IMG/VR virus record: IMGVR_UViG_3300044639_003174
Location: 1 to 28,040 of that record
Origin: a virus
Direction: 5' to 3' (one strand)
Length of the DNA stretch: 28,040 nt
The notes below the pieces were generated by a model. The model saw only the letters and a program-made list of their open reading frames with translations. It made no database searches and had not been told where the DNA came from. The translations under genes were made by a program, and so were the position numbers. This document shows, piece after piece, positions 13,057-21,939 of this stretch. How positions within the stretch are numbered: the first letter of the stretch is position 1; each line of letters starts with the position of its first letter.

Positions 13057-14901
13057 TTATGTATAAATAATATGGTCTTGAACCGCATTAAATGTACCAT
13101 TTTTAATTAAAGTAATATAATCATTTCCATTTATTCTATAAACTAAATTGTAGTTATGATTTCCTTGGTCTGAAACAATATCATTAGTTGTTGCTGTTGC
13201 TACTTGCACACTTCTAAAGGTTACGTTTTGATTTCCACCTTTAAAAATAGTAGGGAATTGTGTTGACAAATTTATAATATGCTGTACACTTGCTCCACCC
13301 GTATTTTGTAAAACGTAAACACCCATAATCTTTTGTAAGCCCGTAGGAATTGTTAAAGTATTTGTGCCACTATTCCAAACTGTTGCGTCATTAAAATCTA
13401 ATGTCCATAGAGCTGTGCTGTTTCCGTTAACGCTAGTACCGTTAATTGAATCAGCCGTAGTAATTGTCCAAACTGCGTTTAATGTAATTAAATTTTCAAT
13501 TGAACCTTGCATTGTTACAAATGTAAATTGAGAATTATTTAATTGATTGTTTTTAAAATTTCTCAAAGCTGTACCCGATACAGTAAGGAGTGATTCTGCT
13601 AGAAAGGTATTGTTATGAACAATAGAAGCACTTCCATTATTAACAATAATTAAAGTAGATTTAATTAAATTATTGTTTTTAATTGAACCTAAATTAGTTG
13701 TTATACTTGATGAAGAGTTTTTAAAACTATTATACTGAAACACACCACTATTTGTTGCAATATCTACAACTGATAAATCTATAATTTCATTTTGAAAAAT
13801 AGTTGGTAAATAAGATGGGTTTCCAATAACTAAATTGTTATTTATTCCAAAAGTTGATTCTCCACTAACAATGTTATTTTGTACTTCATTATTACCCCAT
13901 TGAAAACTGAAAAAAGCTTCATCAGTCATACCATAAGTTGTAGGATTATTATCAACTTTGTTTAGCCTTTTATCCTCTCTATATTTTATATAATTTGTTG
14001 ATACATCATAAAGAATAAAATCAATTTCTTGAATATATCCGTTTGTTACATTTTTTGCTAAAATAATCCAATTTGTAAAGTCTGAATCGGGTGGTAAAAC
14101 ACCATTTGCACCCGTTAAATTTTTATAGTGGTAATTTCTCCACATACAAACATCATTAGCAACGGGAGTTAAAGCACTTGTCCAAACACCAATATTAGCA
14201 ACAAAACCACTTACACCACTATAATTACCTATTTGTTGATAATCTGCATTTAAAAAAATACCGCTACCTTCTAAAGAAACACCATTAGTTGCTATTCCTT
14301 TTACCATAATTGGCACGGTTTCATTTGCATCAATCAAAAAGATTGCATTACTTATAAGATAATTTTGACCAATTTGAACTGCATTAGTTGAAATTAGTGA
14401 AGATAAGCTTGAGTAAGTAACAGAAATATAATTTATGCCGTTAATGGTTACGGTTACTGCATTTCCAACTGCCGTAGCATTAACTAAAGCACCAACAAAA
14501 TTCATAGAAGTTGTTGTTGGCGAAATAGAAACACCTTCATTAAGTACATCTAAAGCACTTGAAGTTATTTGATAATTAAATTCAGCTAAAAAAGAAGTAT
14601 TGCTTGAAATTCTAACAACACATTCACCATCATTTTGATTAATTGTAACAGATGATTGATTGTTTATTGTGTAGCCACTTGGGGCATTAATTGTAATGTT
14701 ATTTGTTCCCGCATTGGATGAATTATCAACAACATATAGTTTCCATGTAGTATTCCAATAATCTGCGGGTATTTCTAGTAAATTAATAACAACAGCACTT
14801 GCACTTGTATTACATAACAATACAACATCATCAGCGAACAATTGTGGTGTTCCGCTAACAATTCTACTTGGATTTTTATATGTAGTACTAAATAATGCCA
14901 T
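13057..14901 (-). CDS. Large beta-rich spike or fibre, probable beta-helix (614 residues)
   Basis: The N-terminal third is a beta domain with Thr/Asn/Ser-rich strands (TWKLYVVDNSSNAG, VTINQNDGECVVRI). The middle has Trp-rich segments (CMWRNYHYKNLTG). Residues about 340-480 show repeated Asn/Ile/Val turns with N-N-x-x-x (IGNPSYL, YNSFKNSSSS, HNNTFLAES, KNNQLNNSQ), as in pectate-lyase-like right-handed beta-helices. No signal peptide or anchor. With the second spike at 6475-8178 it makes two large candidate host-recognition proteins. Enzyme activity on a polysaccharide is possible, but no catalytic residues can be assigned. Confidence 0.7.
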   Translation of the reverse strand: MALFSTTYKNPSRIVSGTPQLFADDVVLLCNTSASAVVINLLEIPADYWNTTWKLYVVDNSSNAGTNNITINAPSGYTINNQSSVTINQNDGECVVRISSNTSFLAEFNYQITSSALDVLNEGVSISPTTTSMNFVGALVNATAVGNAVTVTINGINYISVTYSSLSSLISTNAVQIGQNYLISNAIFLIDANETVPIMVKGIATNGVSLEGSGIFLNADYQQIGNYSGVSGFVANIGVWTSALTPVANDVCMWRNYHYKNLTGANGVLPPDSDFTNWIILAKNVTNGYIQEIDFILYDVSTNYIKYREDKRLNKVDNNPTTYGMTDEAFFSFQWGNNEVQNNIVSGESTFGINNNLVIGNPSYLPTIFQNEIIDLSVVDIATNSGVFQYNSFKNSSSSITTNLGSIKNNNLIKSTLIIVNNGSASIVHNNTFLAESLLTVSGTALRNFKNNQLNNSQFTFVTMQGSIENLITLNAVWTITTADSINGTSVNGNSTALWTLDFNDATVWNSGTNTLTIPTGLQKIMGVYVLQNTGGASVQHIINLSTQFPTIFKGGNQNVTFRSVQVATATTNDIVSDQGNHNYNLVYRINGNDYITLIKNGTFNAVQDHIIYT

Positions 14902-15977
14902 TATAATAAAACTTTACTATTTCTTGCTTCCTCTATAAACACTTTTTTCAAAGAAACTTGTTTGTAGAAAAAACACATTGTAACGGAATTACCCGCTAAT
15001 ACTTTATAATTTATAACATCCATTCCATCGGGAATAAATGGTCTTCCTAATTGTTTGAACATATCAAAAAACACAATTTCATTTGAAAATTGGTCTGTAT
15101 CAATTTCAAGGTTTAAGTTAATTGGATTAACTCTTTCCATAGCCGTAATCTGTTTATTGTGCGTAAACATAGGCTGTGAAACTTGTTCATTAACATTGAT
15201 ACCGCTAAATGCAAATTTGCAATTTGGTACTAATGTTGGGTTTCCTAAAATGTTAAATAAAACATCTGAATAGCTTACGTTACCGCCACCAACAGCTATT
15301 TTACTATTCAAACTTTGTGAGGTTGAATAAAGATAGTCTAAAGGCATAGATGGGTTAAAAATTTCAACATCAAAGTCAACTCTTGATTGTGTATTGTCAA
15401 AAATTAAAATTAGTTCTTTTAACTTTTCTCCTTTGTAATAACCTATGTTTTTTAAACTATCAGCACTACCCGAAGTGTTTAAAATAAACTTATTGACACC
15501 ATCTATAATTAATGGCATATCTTGAGGTAATTGAACTGACTTAACAACTTGCTGTGTAGCTTCAATAACACCATCTTTTGATATTGTTGGGGTCATTGGA
15601 GGTAAAGAAGTTATTTGTGGCTCTACAATTGGATTAGAAGCATTAGGCAAAGTTCTGCCTTGTGTTAACAATTGATTTGAACTTTGAAACAAACTTGTAT
15701 ATCTACCAACTACGGGTTTAGCTACAATAGGATTTGCTTCAATGGGTTTTGCCACAACGGGCTTTGCCATTACGGGCTTTGCTTTAATTAAATTATTTAC
15801 TTGTGTAAATGATTGTCTAAAGGTTGTTCCATTAATTCCACTAAAATCTAAATCAAAAACAGAAGAATCAAACAACGTAGCGTCATTTGATTTAGGTTTT
15901 GACTGCTTTTTTCCATAATATTTATCACGGATTTGAGCATCAAAGTTTTCATATTCTTCTATTAATGAAAAACTCAT
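14901..15977 (-). CDS. Minor capsid protein, paralog of the candidate major capsid protein
   Basis: This protein has 358 residues. The N-terminal 160 residues are low-complexity, with a Pro-rich arm of about 5-residue period (KPVMAKPVVAKPIEANPIV at 67-85). Residues about 187-337 line up with residues 58-197 of the 22948-23679 protein: LILIFDNTQ with VIQYANTTT, KFAFSG with KWRFQS, PINLNLEIDTDQFSNEIVFF with PLNLSIMRDAYQQQSDII, and PDGMDVINYKVLAG with VDGNTFITFTLIAS. This suggests a shared beta-sandwich, probably a jelly roll. It may occupy special positions such as vertices, with the Pro-rich arm reaching towards the membrane or a spike. It overlaps the fibre gene by 1 bp. Confidence 0.65.
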   Translation of the reverse strand: MSFSLIEEYENFDAQIRDKYYGKKQSKPKSNDATLFDSSVFDLDFSGINGTTFRQSFTQVNNLIKAKPVMAKPVVAKPIEANPIVAKPVVGRYTSLFQSSNQLLTQGRTLPNASNPIVEPQITSLPPMTPTISKDGVIEATQQVVKSVQLPQDMPLIIDGVNKFILNTSGSADSLKNIGYYKGEKLKELILIFDNTQSRVDFDVEIFNPSMPLDYLYSTSQSLNSKIAVGGGNVSYSDVLFNILGNPTLVPNCKFAFSGINVNEQVSQPMFTHNKQITAMERVNPINLNLEIDTDQFSNEIVFFDMFKQLGRPFIPDGMDVINYKVLAGNSVTMCFFYKQVSLKKVFIEEARNSKVLL

Positions 15978-15990
15978 TTGTTAGTTTTAT

Positions 15991-16773
15991 TTAGTTCTTT
16001 TTAGCAAACTGCTCTTTCTCAAATTTATCAATGTAATCATTGATTTTTCTCATGCGTTCCATATTACTTTTAGTTTGAGATTTTAAAAATACATTTGCAA
16101 AAACACAAATAGCATCAATTTTACTAAATCCTAAACCTAAATAAATATACAAAGCATTTATGTCTGCACCAATTTCATTGCCAATTTGTAAACCAATTTT
16201 CGGGTTTCTGAATTTGTGTGAATATTCATGTAAAAGAATAATCACTCGCATTGGAATGGTATAAGCATCAAATTTTGCTTTAGCAACCTCAATTGTACCC
16301 GTAGTGTGCCCAATTCTTGCGGGAGTACTATTAATCTTCCCACTATCACTAATTACACCAAAGAATTTAATATTAAACTCTTTGTCTTTTGAGGAATACA
16401 ATCTTCCATTGTTTGAAGCACTTTCAAACCCACAAACTTGTGAGAATGGAATACACAAATTTAAGAAATTTTTTGTTTCAGCATCTAGCCAAACATTATA
16501 ATCCATCAATTTGCCTTCACTCAATTCAACTTTAAAATCTTTATCTTGTGGGTTTTGAATGTTACCGCAACCAACAAATAAAGTTTTAGGAGAAACGGGA
16601 AAAGAAAAATGAATAGTTCTAGTACCTACAACCTCAATTACTCTATCAGCATATTTGGAGTTCTTTTTTTGTAATTCCTCTGCCCAAATACGAAATTTTT
16701 TAGTACCCGTGCAAGTGATTTTTATAAATAAAGAAAACTTTCTGTTGTCAGAATTATATTTTTCTCCAAACAT
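15991..16773 (-). CDS. Zinc metallopeptidase-like protein (HEYSH...NEIGAD)
   Basis: The protein is 260 residues. HEYSH at 182-186 is an HExxH zinc site, and NEIGAD (Glu200, Asp204) 14 residues later supplies the third ligand of a gluzincin-type site. The preceding half is beta-rich and unrecognised. No signal peptide or membrane segment. It lies inside the virion cluster between the minor capsid protein and a tail-anchored protein, so it may process virion proteins or act on the host surface. The protease fold is well supported by the motif; the substrate is unknown. Confidence 0.68.
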   Translation of the reverse strand: MFGEKYNSDNRKFSLFIKITCTGTKKFRIWAEELQKKNSKYADRVIEVVGTRTIHFSFPVSPKTLFVGCGNIQNPQDKDFKVELSEGKLMDYNVWLDAETKNFLNLCIPFSQVCGFESASNNGRLYSSKDKEFNIKFFGVISDSGKINSTPARIGHTTGTIEVAKAKFDAYTIPMRVIILLHEYSHKFRNPKIGLQIGNEIGADINALYIYLGLGFSKIDAICVFANVFLKSQTKSNMERMRKINDYIDKFEKEQFAKKN

Positions 16774-16781
16774 ATCTTAAA

Positions 16782-17246
16782 TTATTTTTTTGCTTTGTAC
16801 ATTTTGTAACCAACAAAACTTACAAGAGCAACAGCCCCTACAATTAAACCAATTTTTAGTCCTTTTGACATTGGTTTTTTAACATCAGTTGAGCCTCCAA
16901 CAATTGTAACATCAGCGGGTTTTATAGGAGCAACCCAATTTGGATTGTTTTTTGCTTCATAGCTATCCATAGCTTGTTGTAAAGCAAATTGACCAACTTT
17001 AGTTTGACCTAATTCATAAAAGAAGTTTTTAACTTTATCAAAAACTTTTTTGTTTTCTGCTGTTTGAGGTGGTTTTGGTTTACCTATTGCGTTTCCATTC
17101 CCCTCTGCATTTGACATACCATCTTCATAAATGATTGGGTTTTTAGTTGTTTCAACCACTAAAGTGCCATCAGCACCTACAAACATATCTCTTGGAGATT
17201 CTTTCATGCCATCAAAGACAATTGGATTTGAAGTTATAATTTCCAT
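16782..17246 (-). CDS. MEIIT-motif tail-anchored virion protein (154 residues)
   Basis: Starts MEIITSNPIVFDGM, has FVGADGTLVV, and then a second copy of the motif, TTKNPIIYEDGM (about 33-44). The middle is helical and the C-terminus is KKPMSKGLKIGLIVG followed by a membrane segment and YKAKK. It shares its N-terminal and C-terminal ends with the genes at 10297-10734 and 18500-19336. The internal repeat of the motif indicates the module can be duplicated within one protein. Likely a virion membrane protein. Confidence 0.75.
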   Translation of the reverse strand: MEIITSNPIVFDGMKESPRDMFVGADGTLVVETTKNPIIYEDGMSNAEGNGNAIGKPKPPQTAENKKVFDKVKNFFYELGQTKVGQFALQQAMDSYEAKNNPNWVAPIKPADVTIVGGSTDVKKPMSKGLKIGLIVGAVALVSFVGYKMYKAKK

Positions 17247-17257
17247 ATTTATAAATT

Positions 17258-17758
17258 TTAATCTTGTTTTAATTTAATCTTTTGTTTATTTGAATTGTTT
17301 GTTCTAAATACAAAATATGCACCCGCAATAGCACCAACTAAAGCACCATACAGTTTATATTTTGAATCAGATTCACCAATCCAACCTTGTTTTTCAGCTA
17401 CAATTACACCCGTTAAACCTACAACTGCACCAATTAACATTGAATCAATGTATTTTACTTTTGGATTAGTTTCCACTTTTTGTACTTGCATAGGGTTAGG
17501 CATTGTATCTGCTGTGCCCGTAGCATTAGAAACAATCTGTTTAGTGATTACCTCTTTAACTACATACAAAGGTACAACACAAACACCATTTACTAGCAAA
17601 AATGCGGGTTTATTATTTGCGTGTTTAAGTTCACCTCTAACAATTTCTCCTTTACGGAATCTTTTTAATCTAATTTTTTGTGGATTATGTGGCAATCCCG
17701 TAGCTGTAACAACGGGCGACTTAAAATCTTCCACAAAAACATAACTCTTTAGTGCCAT
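17258..17758 (-). CDS. Beta-domain protein with C-terminal two-helix membrane hairpin
   Basis: This 166-residue protein has a basic N-terminal beta-type domain (residues 1-65, with KIRLKRFRKGEIVRGELK), then two membrane segments (about 105-122 and 137-153) and a Lys-rich tail. The 21940-22410 protein has the same plan: beta domain with K-G-x-x-x-x-G, then two hydrophobic segments with GA-x-x-G-AY. The two may be distant paralogs. A long frame on the opposite strand over the same bases is a shadow. Confidence 0.65.
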   Translation of the reverse strand: MALKSYVFVEDFKSPVVTATGLPHNPQKIRLKRFRKGEIVRGELKHANNKPAFLLVNGVCVVPLYVVKEVITKQIVSNATGTADTMPNPMQVQKVETNPKVKYIDSMLIGAVVGLTGVIVAEKQGWIGESDSKYKLYGALVGAIAGAYFVFRTNNSNKQKIKLKQD

Positions 17759-17759
17759 A

Positions 17760-17864
17760 TTAATTTAATTTAATGTTGTTTTTGGCTTTACGCATTTCTT
17801 GATACTGATGGTATATAACTGCACCAATTCCAACTATTGCTAAAATACCTAAAATCTTTCTCAT
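17760..17864 (-). CDS. Small membrane peptide (34 residues)
   Basis: ATG at 17862-17864, stop at 17760-17762; the product begins MRKILGILAIVGIGAVIYHQ and ends in a basic tail with KAKNN. It fits exactly between neighbours, 4 bp after the upstream stop and 1 bp before the next start, which supports it as a gene. It has one membrane segment, like the small structural membrane peptides of PRD1-like and PM2-like viruses (analogy). Confidence 0.65.
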   Translation of the reverse strand: MRKILGILAIVGIGAVIYHQYQEMRKAKNNIKLN

Positions 17865-17868
17865 TTCT

Positions 17869-18498
17869 TTACTTTTTTTTCACCAAAAGAAATCCACCAA
17901 TCATAACACCCGCAACACCTAATGCAATTAATGAAATTTTTAAAATTGGACTCATACCTTTAGGTTGTGATTCTTTAGCTAATTTAATAGCCATTTCATT
18001 ATCTGCTTTTTGTCTTTGTGCTAATTCATAATCAGCTTTTTGTTTTGCTATATCTGAATCTGCTTTTGCTTTAATTGTTTCTGCATCTGCCTTTGCTTTT
18101 GCTAAATCTGATTCTGCTTTTGCTTTGGCTTGTTGCTCTGCTAAAACGGATTCGGGAGTTAAACCTTTATCTGCTAGTTTTTTTTCTGCTTCGGCTTTAG
18201 CTTTAGATTCAATTAAATCACGTTCTTCTTTGGCTTTTTTTTCCTTTAAATCTTGTTCCTCTGCAATTGACAATTGGCTTGTTAAATCTTCTTGTCGTTG
18301 CTTTAAATCAGCAATTTCTTTTTGTTTGTTAGAAGCTAGTTCTTTTCTATTTGACCATTGTTGGGCGTGGTAAGCTGAACGGTCACGTTGAACATACCAA
18401 GCATCTCTAGATGATATTAAAGAATTAAGTTGTGTGTTAAATAATTCTAATTTTTTAACATTGTCTGATATTTCTTTTTGAATTTCTGCTTTTGTCAT
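17869..18498 (-). CDS. Coiled-coil tail-anchored protein (209 residues)
   Basis: Residues about 4-45 and 60-170 form long helices with Ala/Lys/Glu heptads and repeated AKAxAD motifs (LAKAKADAETIKAKADSD), then SQPKGMSPILKISLIALG leads into a C-terminal membrane anchor (about 186-204) and KKK. The KGMS-xxx-K-x-S/G-L-I start of the anchor is shared with the MEIIT-motif proteins. It may be a rod or scaffold extending from the virion membrane. Confidence 0.72.
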   Translation of the reverse strand: MTKAEIQKEISDNVKKLELFNTQLNSLISSRDAWYVQRDRSAYHAQQWSNRKELASNKQKEIADLKQRQEDLTSQLSIAEEQDLKEKKAKEERDLIESKAKAEAEKKLADKGLTPESVLAEQQAKAKAESDLAKAKADAETIKAKADSDIAKQKADYELAQRQKADNEMAIKLAKESQPKGMSPILKISLIALGVAGVMIGGFLLVKKK

Positions 18499-18499
18499 A

Positions 18500-19336
18500 C
18501 TATTTGTTTTTTCTTGATTTATAAATTAAAAAGGCTACTGCTCCAATGAAAAGAACTGAACCACCAACAATTAATGAAAATTTCATTGTTTTTGACATTC
18601 CTTTTTCTGTTTCGGGAGTTGATGATGCTACATCTTCTTTTGCATAAATAACTTCATTACCTCTTTCATCCTTGCCAATTGCAACTTCATCTTCAAAATA
18701 TTCTGTAACTAAAGATTTATTACCTTGAGCATCTGTGTCAACAAATGTTTTGTTTGGGTCAATATCTTTTTTGTCATAAAGATTACCATCTGCTCCCGTT
18801 GTAATATTTTCTTTTGGAATTACAACATCTTGACCTTTATCATCTTTTTTAACATATTTACCATCAGCTCTTTTTTGTGCTTTAGACATCATTTTTGTAT
18901 AGTGTCTATCTTGACGGTTAGCTTCTCTATCACCTCTTCTGTCTTTTCTTCTTGACTGTCTATTTGACCTACGAAGCTGTCTTGCTCCTTTATTAGCTTT
19001 AATTAAGGTTGCAACACTTTTAACACCTTGTCCAATACCTTTTCCAACAAATTTAAAACCTTGTCCAATTTTTTTGAAAAAACCTTTTACACCTTCACCT
19101 TTTGCATTATAATATTCACCATCAAATCCAACGTACAAATCTGCCCCATCAAATTTATGATATGTTTTATTATCACAAGTGTAATATAAGTCTTCATCAG
19201 CATTTCCATCAAAATCAGATATTCTGCCTTCCATGAAATTCAAATTTTCAATATACCCGCTTAAATCTTCACCTAAATTAGTGTCTAATTGTACTTTGTT
19301 TTTGTAAACAATTGGGTTTGAAGTAATTATTTCCAT
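18500..19336 (-). CDS. MEIIT-motif tail-anchored protein with Arg-rich region (278 residues)
   Basis: Starts MEIITSNPIVYKNKV. Residues 45-80 have Tyr/Asp-rich repeats (FDGADLYVGFDGEYYNAKG). Residues 84-115 are Gly/Lys amphipathic (FKKIGQGFKFVGKGIGQGV). Residues 117-156 are very rich in Arg (RRSNRQSRRKDRRGD), a possible DNA-contact region. Residues 160-245 show three loose repeats of a D-x-x-G-N/Q-x-x-x pattern. The end, EKGMSKTMKFSLIVG plus membrane segment plus KSRKNK, is the shared anchor. It could link the genome to the virion membrane. Function is inferred, not recognised. Confidence 0.72.
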   Translation of the reverse strand: MEIITSNPIVYKNKVQLDTNLGEDLSGYIENLNFMEGRISDFDGNADEDLYYTCDNKTYHKFDGADLYVGFDGEYYNAKGEGVKGFFKKIGQGFKFVGKGIGQGVKSVATLIKANKGARQLRRSNRQSRRKDRRGDREANRQDRHYTKMMSKAQKRADGKYVKKDDKGQDVVIPKENITTGADGNLYDKKDIDPNKTFVDTDAQGNKSLVTEYFEDEVAIGKDERGNEVIYAKEDVASSTPETEKGMSKTMKFSLIVGGSVLFIGAVAFLIYKSRKNK

Positions 19337-19337
19337 T

Positions 19338-19973
19338 TTATTTCTTTTTTATTTTATAAATTACAATACCAATAATTGTAACTAAAAGTACACCACCTCC
19401 AACTATTAAAGCTGTTTTAAGATTTTTAGACTGTACCTTTTTAGCTTCAACATCAGCTTGTTTTTTTTGAAGAACGGCATTGATTAATTGTTGTTTTGCG
19501 TCTGCTTGTTTTTGCAAAATATCAATTCCACCTTTAGCTATTTCTTCTTGTTTTCTTTTATTAGCTGTCAACAAATCTGTTGCTCCACTAAATAAACCCG
19601 CAATAGCGGGAATAAAATTAGATTTTGATTCATCAGAGTAATAATTTCTCATTGTTTTATAACAATTTTTTAATGATTCATCATCTATTTCATCAACACC
19701 ATCAAAGTTAACTTTTTTGTTTTTAAGCTGAATTAATAAAGAAGAGCCTAACATTAATTGTTGGTTAAGCGGAATATTAATTACAAATTTTTCAATTAAA
19801 GATATATCTGATTCATCAATTGTAGCTTTTATACCACTTGAATTAAGCAAATCTACAAATTCTTTTTTATTGGTTGTAATAATACCTCCTAATTCTTTCA
19901 ACATCAATTCATGGGCACAAACATAATCTTGTTTGTTCATGCAATTATTAAATTTTGTGTTGAAATCTTCCAT
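19338..19973 (-). CDS. Helical tail-anchored protein (211 residues)
   Basis: The N-terminal half is mixed helical with several Cys. Residues about 120-180 form a Gln/Lys/Ala-rich coiled coil (DILQKQADAKQQLINAVLQ), followed by KNLKTALIVGGGVLLVTIIG as the membrane anchor and KIKKK. It lies 4 bp from the large low-complexity protein gene. No family recognised. Topology matches its neighbours. Confidence 0.72.
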   Translation of the reverse strand: MEDFNTKFNNCMNKQDYVCAHELMLKELGGIITTNKKEFVDLLNSSGIKATIDESDISLIEKFVINIPLNQQLMLGSSLLIQLKNKKVNFDGVDEIDDESLKNCYKTMRNYYSDESKSNFIPAIAGLFSGATDLLTANKRKQEEIAKGGIDILQKQADAKQQLINAVLQKKQADVEAKKVQSKNLKTALIVGGGVLLVTIIGIVIYKIKKK

Positions 19974-19977
19974 AATA

Positions 19978-21918
19978 TTATTTCTTCATTTTGTTAATAA
20001 CAACTATACCAATAATACCTAAAACAGCACCAATACCAACACCAATTAAAGCTGTTGAAGTTGAACTACCATTAAACGCACTATAATCAATTACTTCACC
20101 CATAAATGAACTATTTTCATCTTCCATTATTGTGTTTCCTAAATCATTTTTAAATTCAGAAGGAGTAGTATTTCCTAAACTAATAACTTTTGGGTTAGTG
20201 TTTTGAATTACCATTTGTTTTGGCATTGTTCTTTTCTTGCTAGGTCGCATCATATCACAATAATTAAGCATTTTTTGGATATATTCTCTATTAGCGGGAG
20301 TTTCATAACTTTTTAATTCTCTTAAAAGTTCATTTACTCTATCTACTTTAGCAACATATTCAGCTTTTAATTCTGATTTGTCAACACCTTTTTTCATTTT
20401 TAGCATTTCTGCCATTTCTTTGTTCCATGCAATTTTAGTGCATAAATCTTTTATCATTGTTTCCATAGCGTTTGAATTTGCGTAACCATCAAAAGATGAT
20501 TCAATTTCTGTATCGGGTGCATAATTAGTGTCTATATCTACCATTAACTCATCTTGAGATGGTGAATATCCACTTGAACCTTGTTGCATCATTTGTGCTT
20601 GATTTTCAGCATCAACTTGTGCGTTTAAATCTTCAAGGCTTGTATTGTTTTGCTGTTGACCTCCTCCTTGTTGTTGATATTGAGCCATTTGTTGTGCTTC
20701 AATTTGTGCGTTTAACGCATCTAAATCAGCTGAACTATTTCCACCTCCCGTGTAAACTCCACCACCTTGGTTTGTTCCACCACCTTGATTTGGGTCATAA
20801 TTTCCTACACCTTCGTTTGTTCCTCCACCCGTATTTGTATTATTATAAGTTGTAGTAACTGCGGGTATTAAAGCATATAAAGGAAGCTTAAATTTTACCA
20901 TTGTCATTCCCGTAGCACTTGATTTTGCTTGTGGGGTAGCACTTGGGTTAGGTGATGTTTGTGTTCCCGTAGATGTGCCACTTGATGTACCTACACTTGT
21001 GGCTGTACCACCCGATGTAGCTGTTCCCGTTGCTGTTCCACTTGATGCTGTGCTTGAAGCAACATTAGTAGCGGGTACATTTGATGGGTTATTACTTGGA
21101 GAAGCTGTTGTTGTACTTGCATTTCCAACAGTTGTTGGAACTTCTGCTTGAACAACCCAATATCCACTTTTACCACCCGTTGTTGGGTTGTCAAAAGTTT
21201 GTAAATAACCTTCTAAAATTGAATCTTTTAAAAACTTTTTACTTGCAAAAGCACCATCTCTTTGTCCAAAAACATCATTAACAACTTTATAAAATCCTTG
21301 AAATAAAGGCATCAATGGTTTGTCATCTGTGTATCTTGATATTGGAGATGGGGTTAAAGTTGCAATTGTGTCTAAATATACACTTCCCGTTGTTCCCGTT
21401 GTTGCTCCCGTTGTTGTTCCCGTTGTTGTTTCCGTTGTTGTTCCCGTTGTTGTTGGTGCTATTGGGTTTATAGGCAAGGATGTTGCCATTAAATTAGTTG
21501 CAACATCTTTTGTCATAGTAGGAAATCCAATGTATGTTGCACCATCTTCAATCAATACTAATTTTACTTCAATAGGTTTTCCATTTAAAACTTTATAACT
21601 TCTAACCATTTTTAATGGTGTATCAGTTGGAAATGATTTTGAACCACCTCCTACTTTTTGCATAGTTACTGCGGTTTGACCATAAATTTTAAGAATTTTA
21701 TAATCTCTTGGGGCATCAGTTACAATGGGTAAATTAGCTGTTGCAGATGTTGAAGCTACTCCTAAAGCATCTAATTGGGCTTGAGTAAGAGTAAAGTTTG
21801 AAAATTTTTGTTTTCCTTTTTTGCCATTATAACCACCAAAAGCTTCCTCAAAAGAAGCTGAACTTCTAGTAACTTTAACACCACTAGACCCTAATTGTAT
21901 AACTCTTGCGTTTTGCAT
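19978..21918 (-). CDS. Large low-complexity tail-anchored virion protein (646 residues)
   Basis: The N-terminal about 150 residues are a beta-type domain (YKILKIYGQTAVTMQKVGG). Residues about 155-185 are Thr/Gly (TTTGTTTETTTGTTTG); 265-330 are Ser/Thr/Gly/Ala; 355-450 are Gly/Gln/Asn (TNQGGGVYTGGGN). A helical region follows (about 480-560, NAMETMIKDLCTKIAWNKEM) and the C-terminus ends with STALIGVGIGAVLGIIGIVV and NKMKK as an anchor. Such linkers suit a long flexible arm. Opposite-strand and other-frame reading frames over the repeats are by-products of the low complexity. Confidence 0.7.
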   Translation of the reverse strand: MQNARVIQLGSSGVKVTRSSASFEEAFGGYNGKKGKQKFSNFTLTQAQLDALGVASTSATANLPIVTDAPRDYKILKIYGQTAVTMQKVGGGSKSFPTDTPLKMVRSYKVLNGKPIEVKLVLIEDGATYIGFPTMTKDVATNLMATSLPINPIAPTTTGTTTETTTGTTTGATTGTTGSVYLDTIATLTPSPISRYTDDKPLMPLFQGFYKVVNDVFGQRDGAFASKKFLKDSILEGYLQTFDNPTTGGKSGYWVVQAEVPTTVGNASTTTASPSNNPSNVPATNVASSTASSGTATGTATSGGTATSVGTSSGTSTGTQTSPNPSATPQAKSSATGMTMVKFKLPLYALIPAVTTTYNNTNTGGGTNEGVGNYDPNQGGGTNQGGGVYTGGGNSSADLDALNAQIEAQQMAQYQQQGGGQQQNNTSLEDLNAQVDAENQAQMMQQGSSGYSPSQDELMVDIDTNYAPDTEIESSFDGYANSNAMETMIKDLCTKIAWNKEMAEMLKMKKGVDKSELKAEYVAKVDRVNELLRELKSYETPANREYIQKMLNYCDMMRPSKKRTMPKQMVIQNTNPKVISLGNTTPSEFKNDLGNTIMEDENSSFMGEVIDYSAFNGSSTSTALIGVGIGAVLGIIGIVVINKMKK

Positions 21919-21939
21919 AGTTCTTGTATTTTAATTTAA

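Noticed and set aside
17295-17744. 149-codon open frame on the plus strand
   Set aside because: It lies wholly opposite the 17258-17758 gene, whose product has a coherent domain and membrane plan and which fits the operon. The plus frame has no promoter or neighbour on its strand.
20559-21598. Several plus-strand and other-frame open frames over the 19978-21918 gene
   Set aside because: They are produced by the low-complexity Thr/Gly/Gln tracts; products are runs of Leu/His or Val/Pro with no starts in context.
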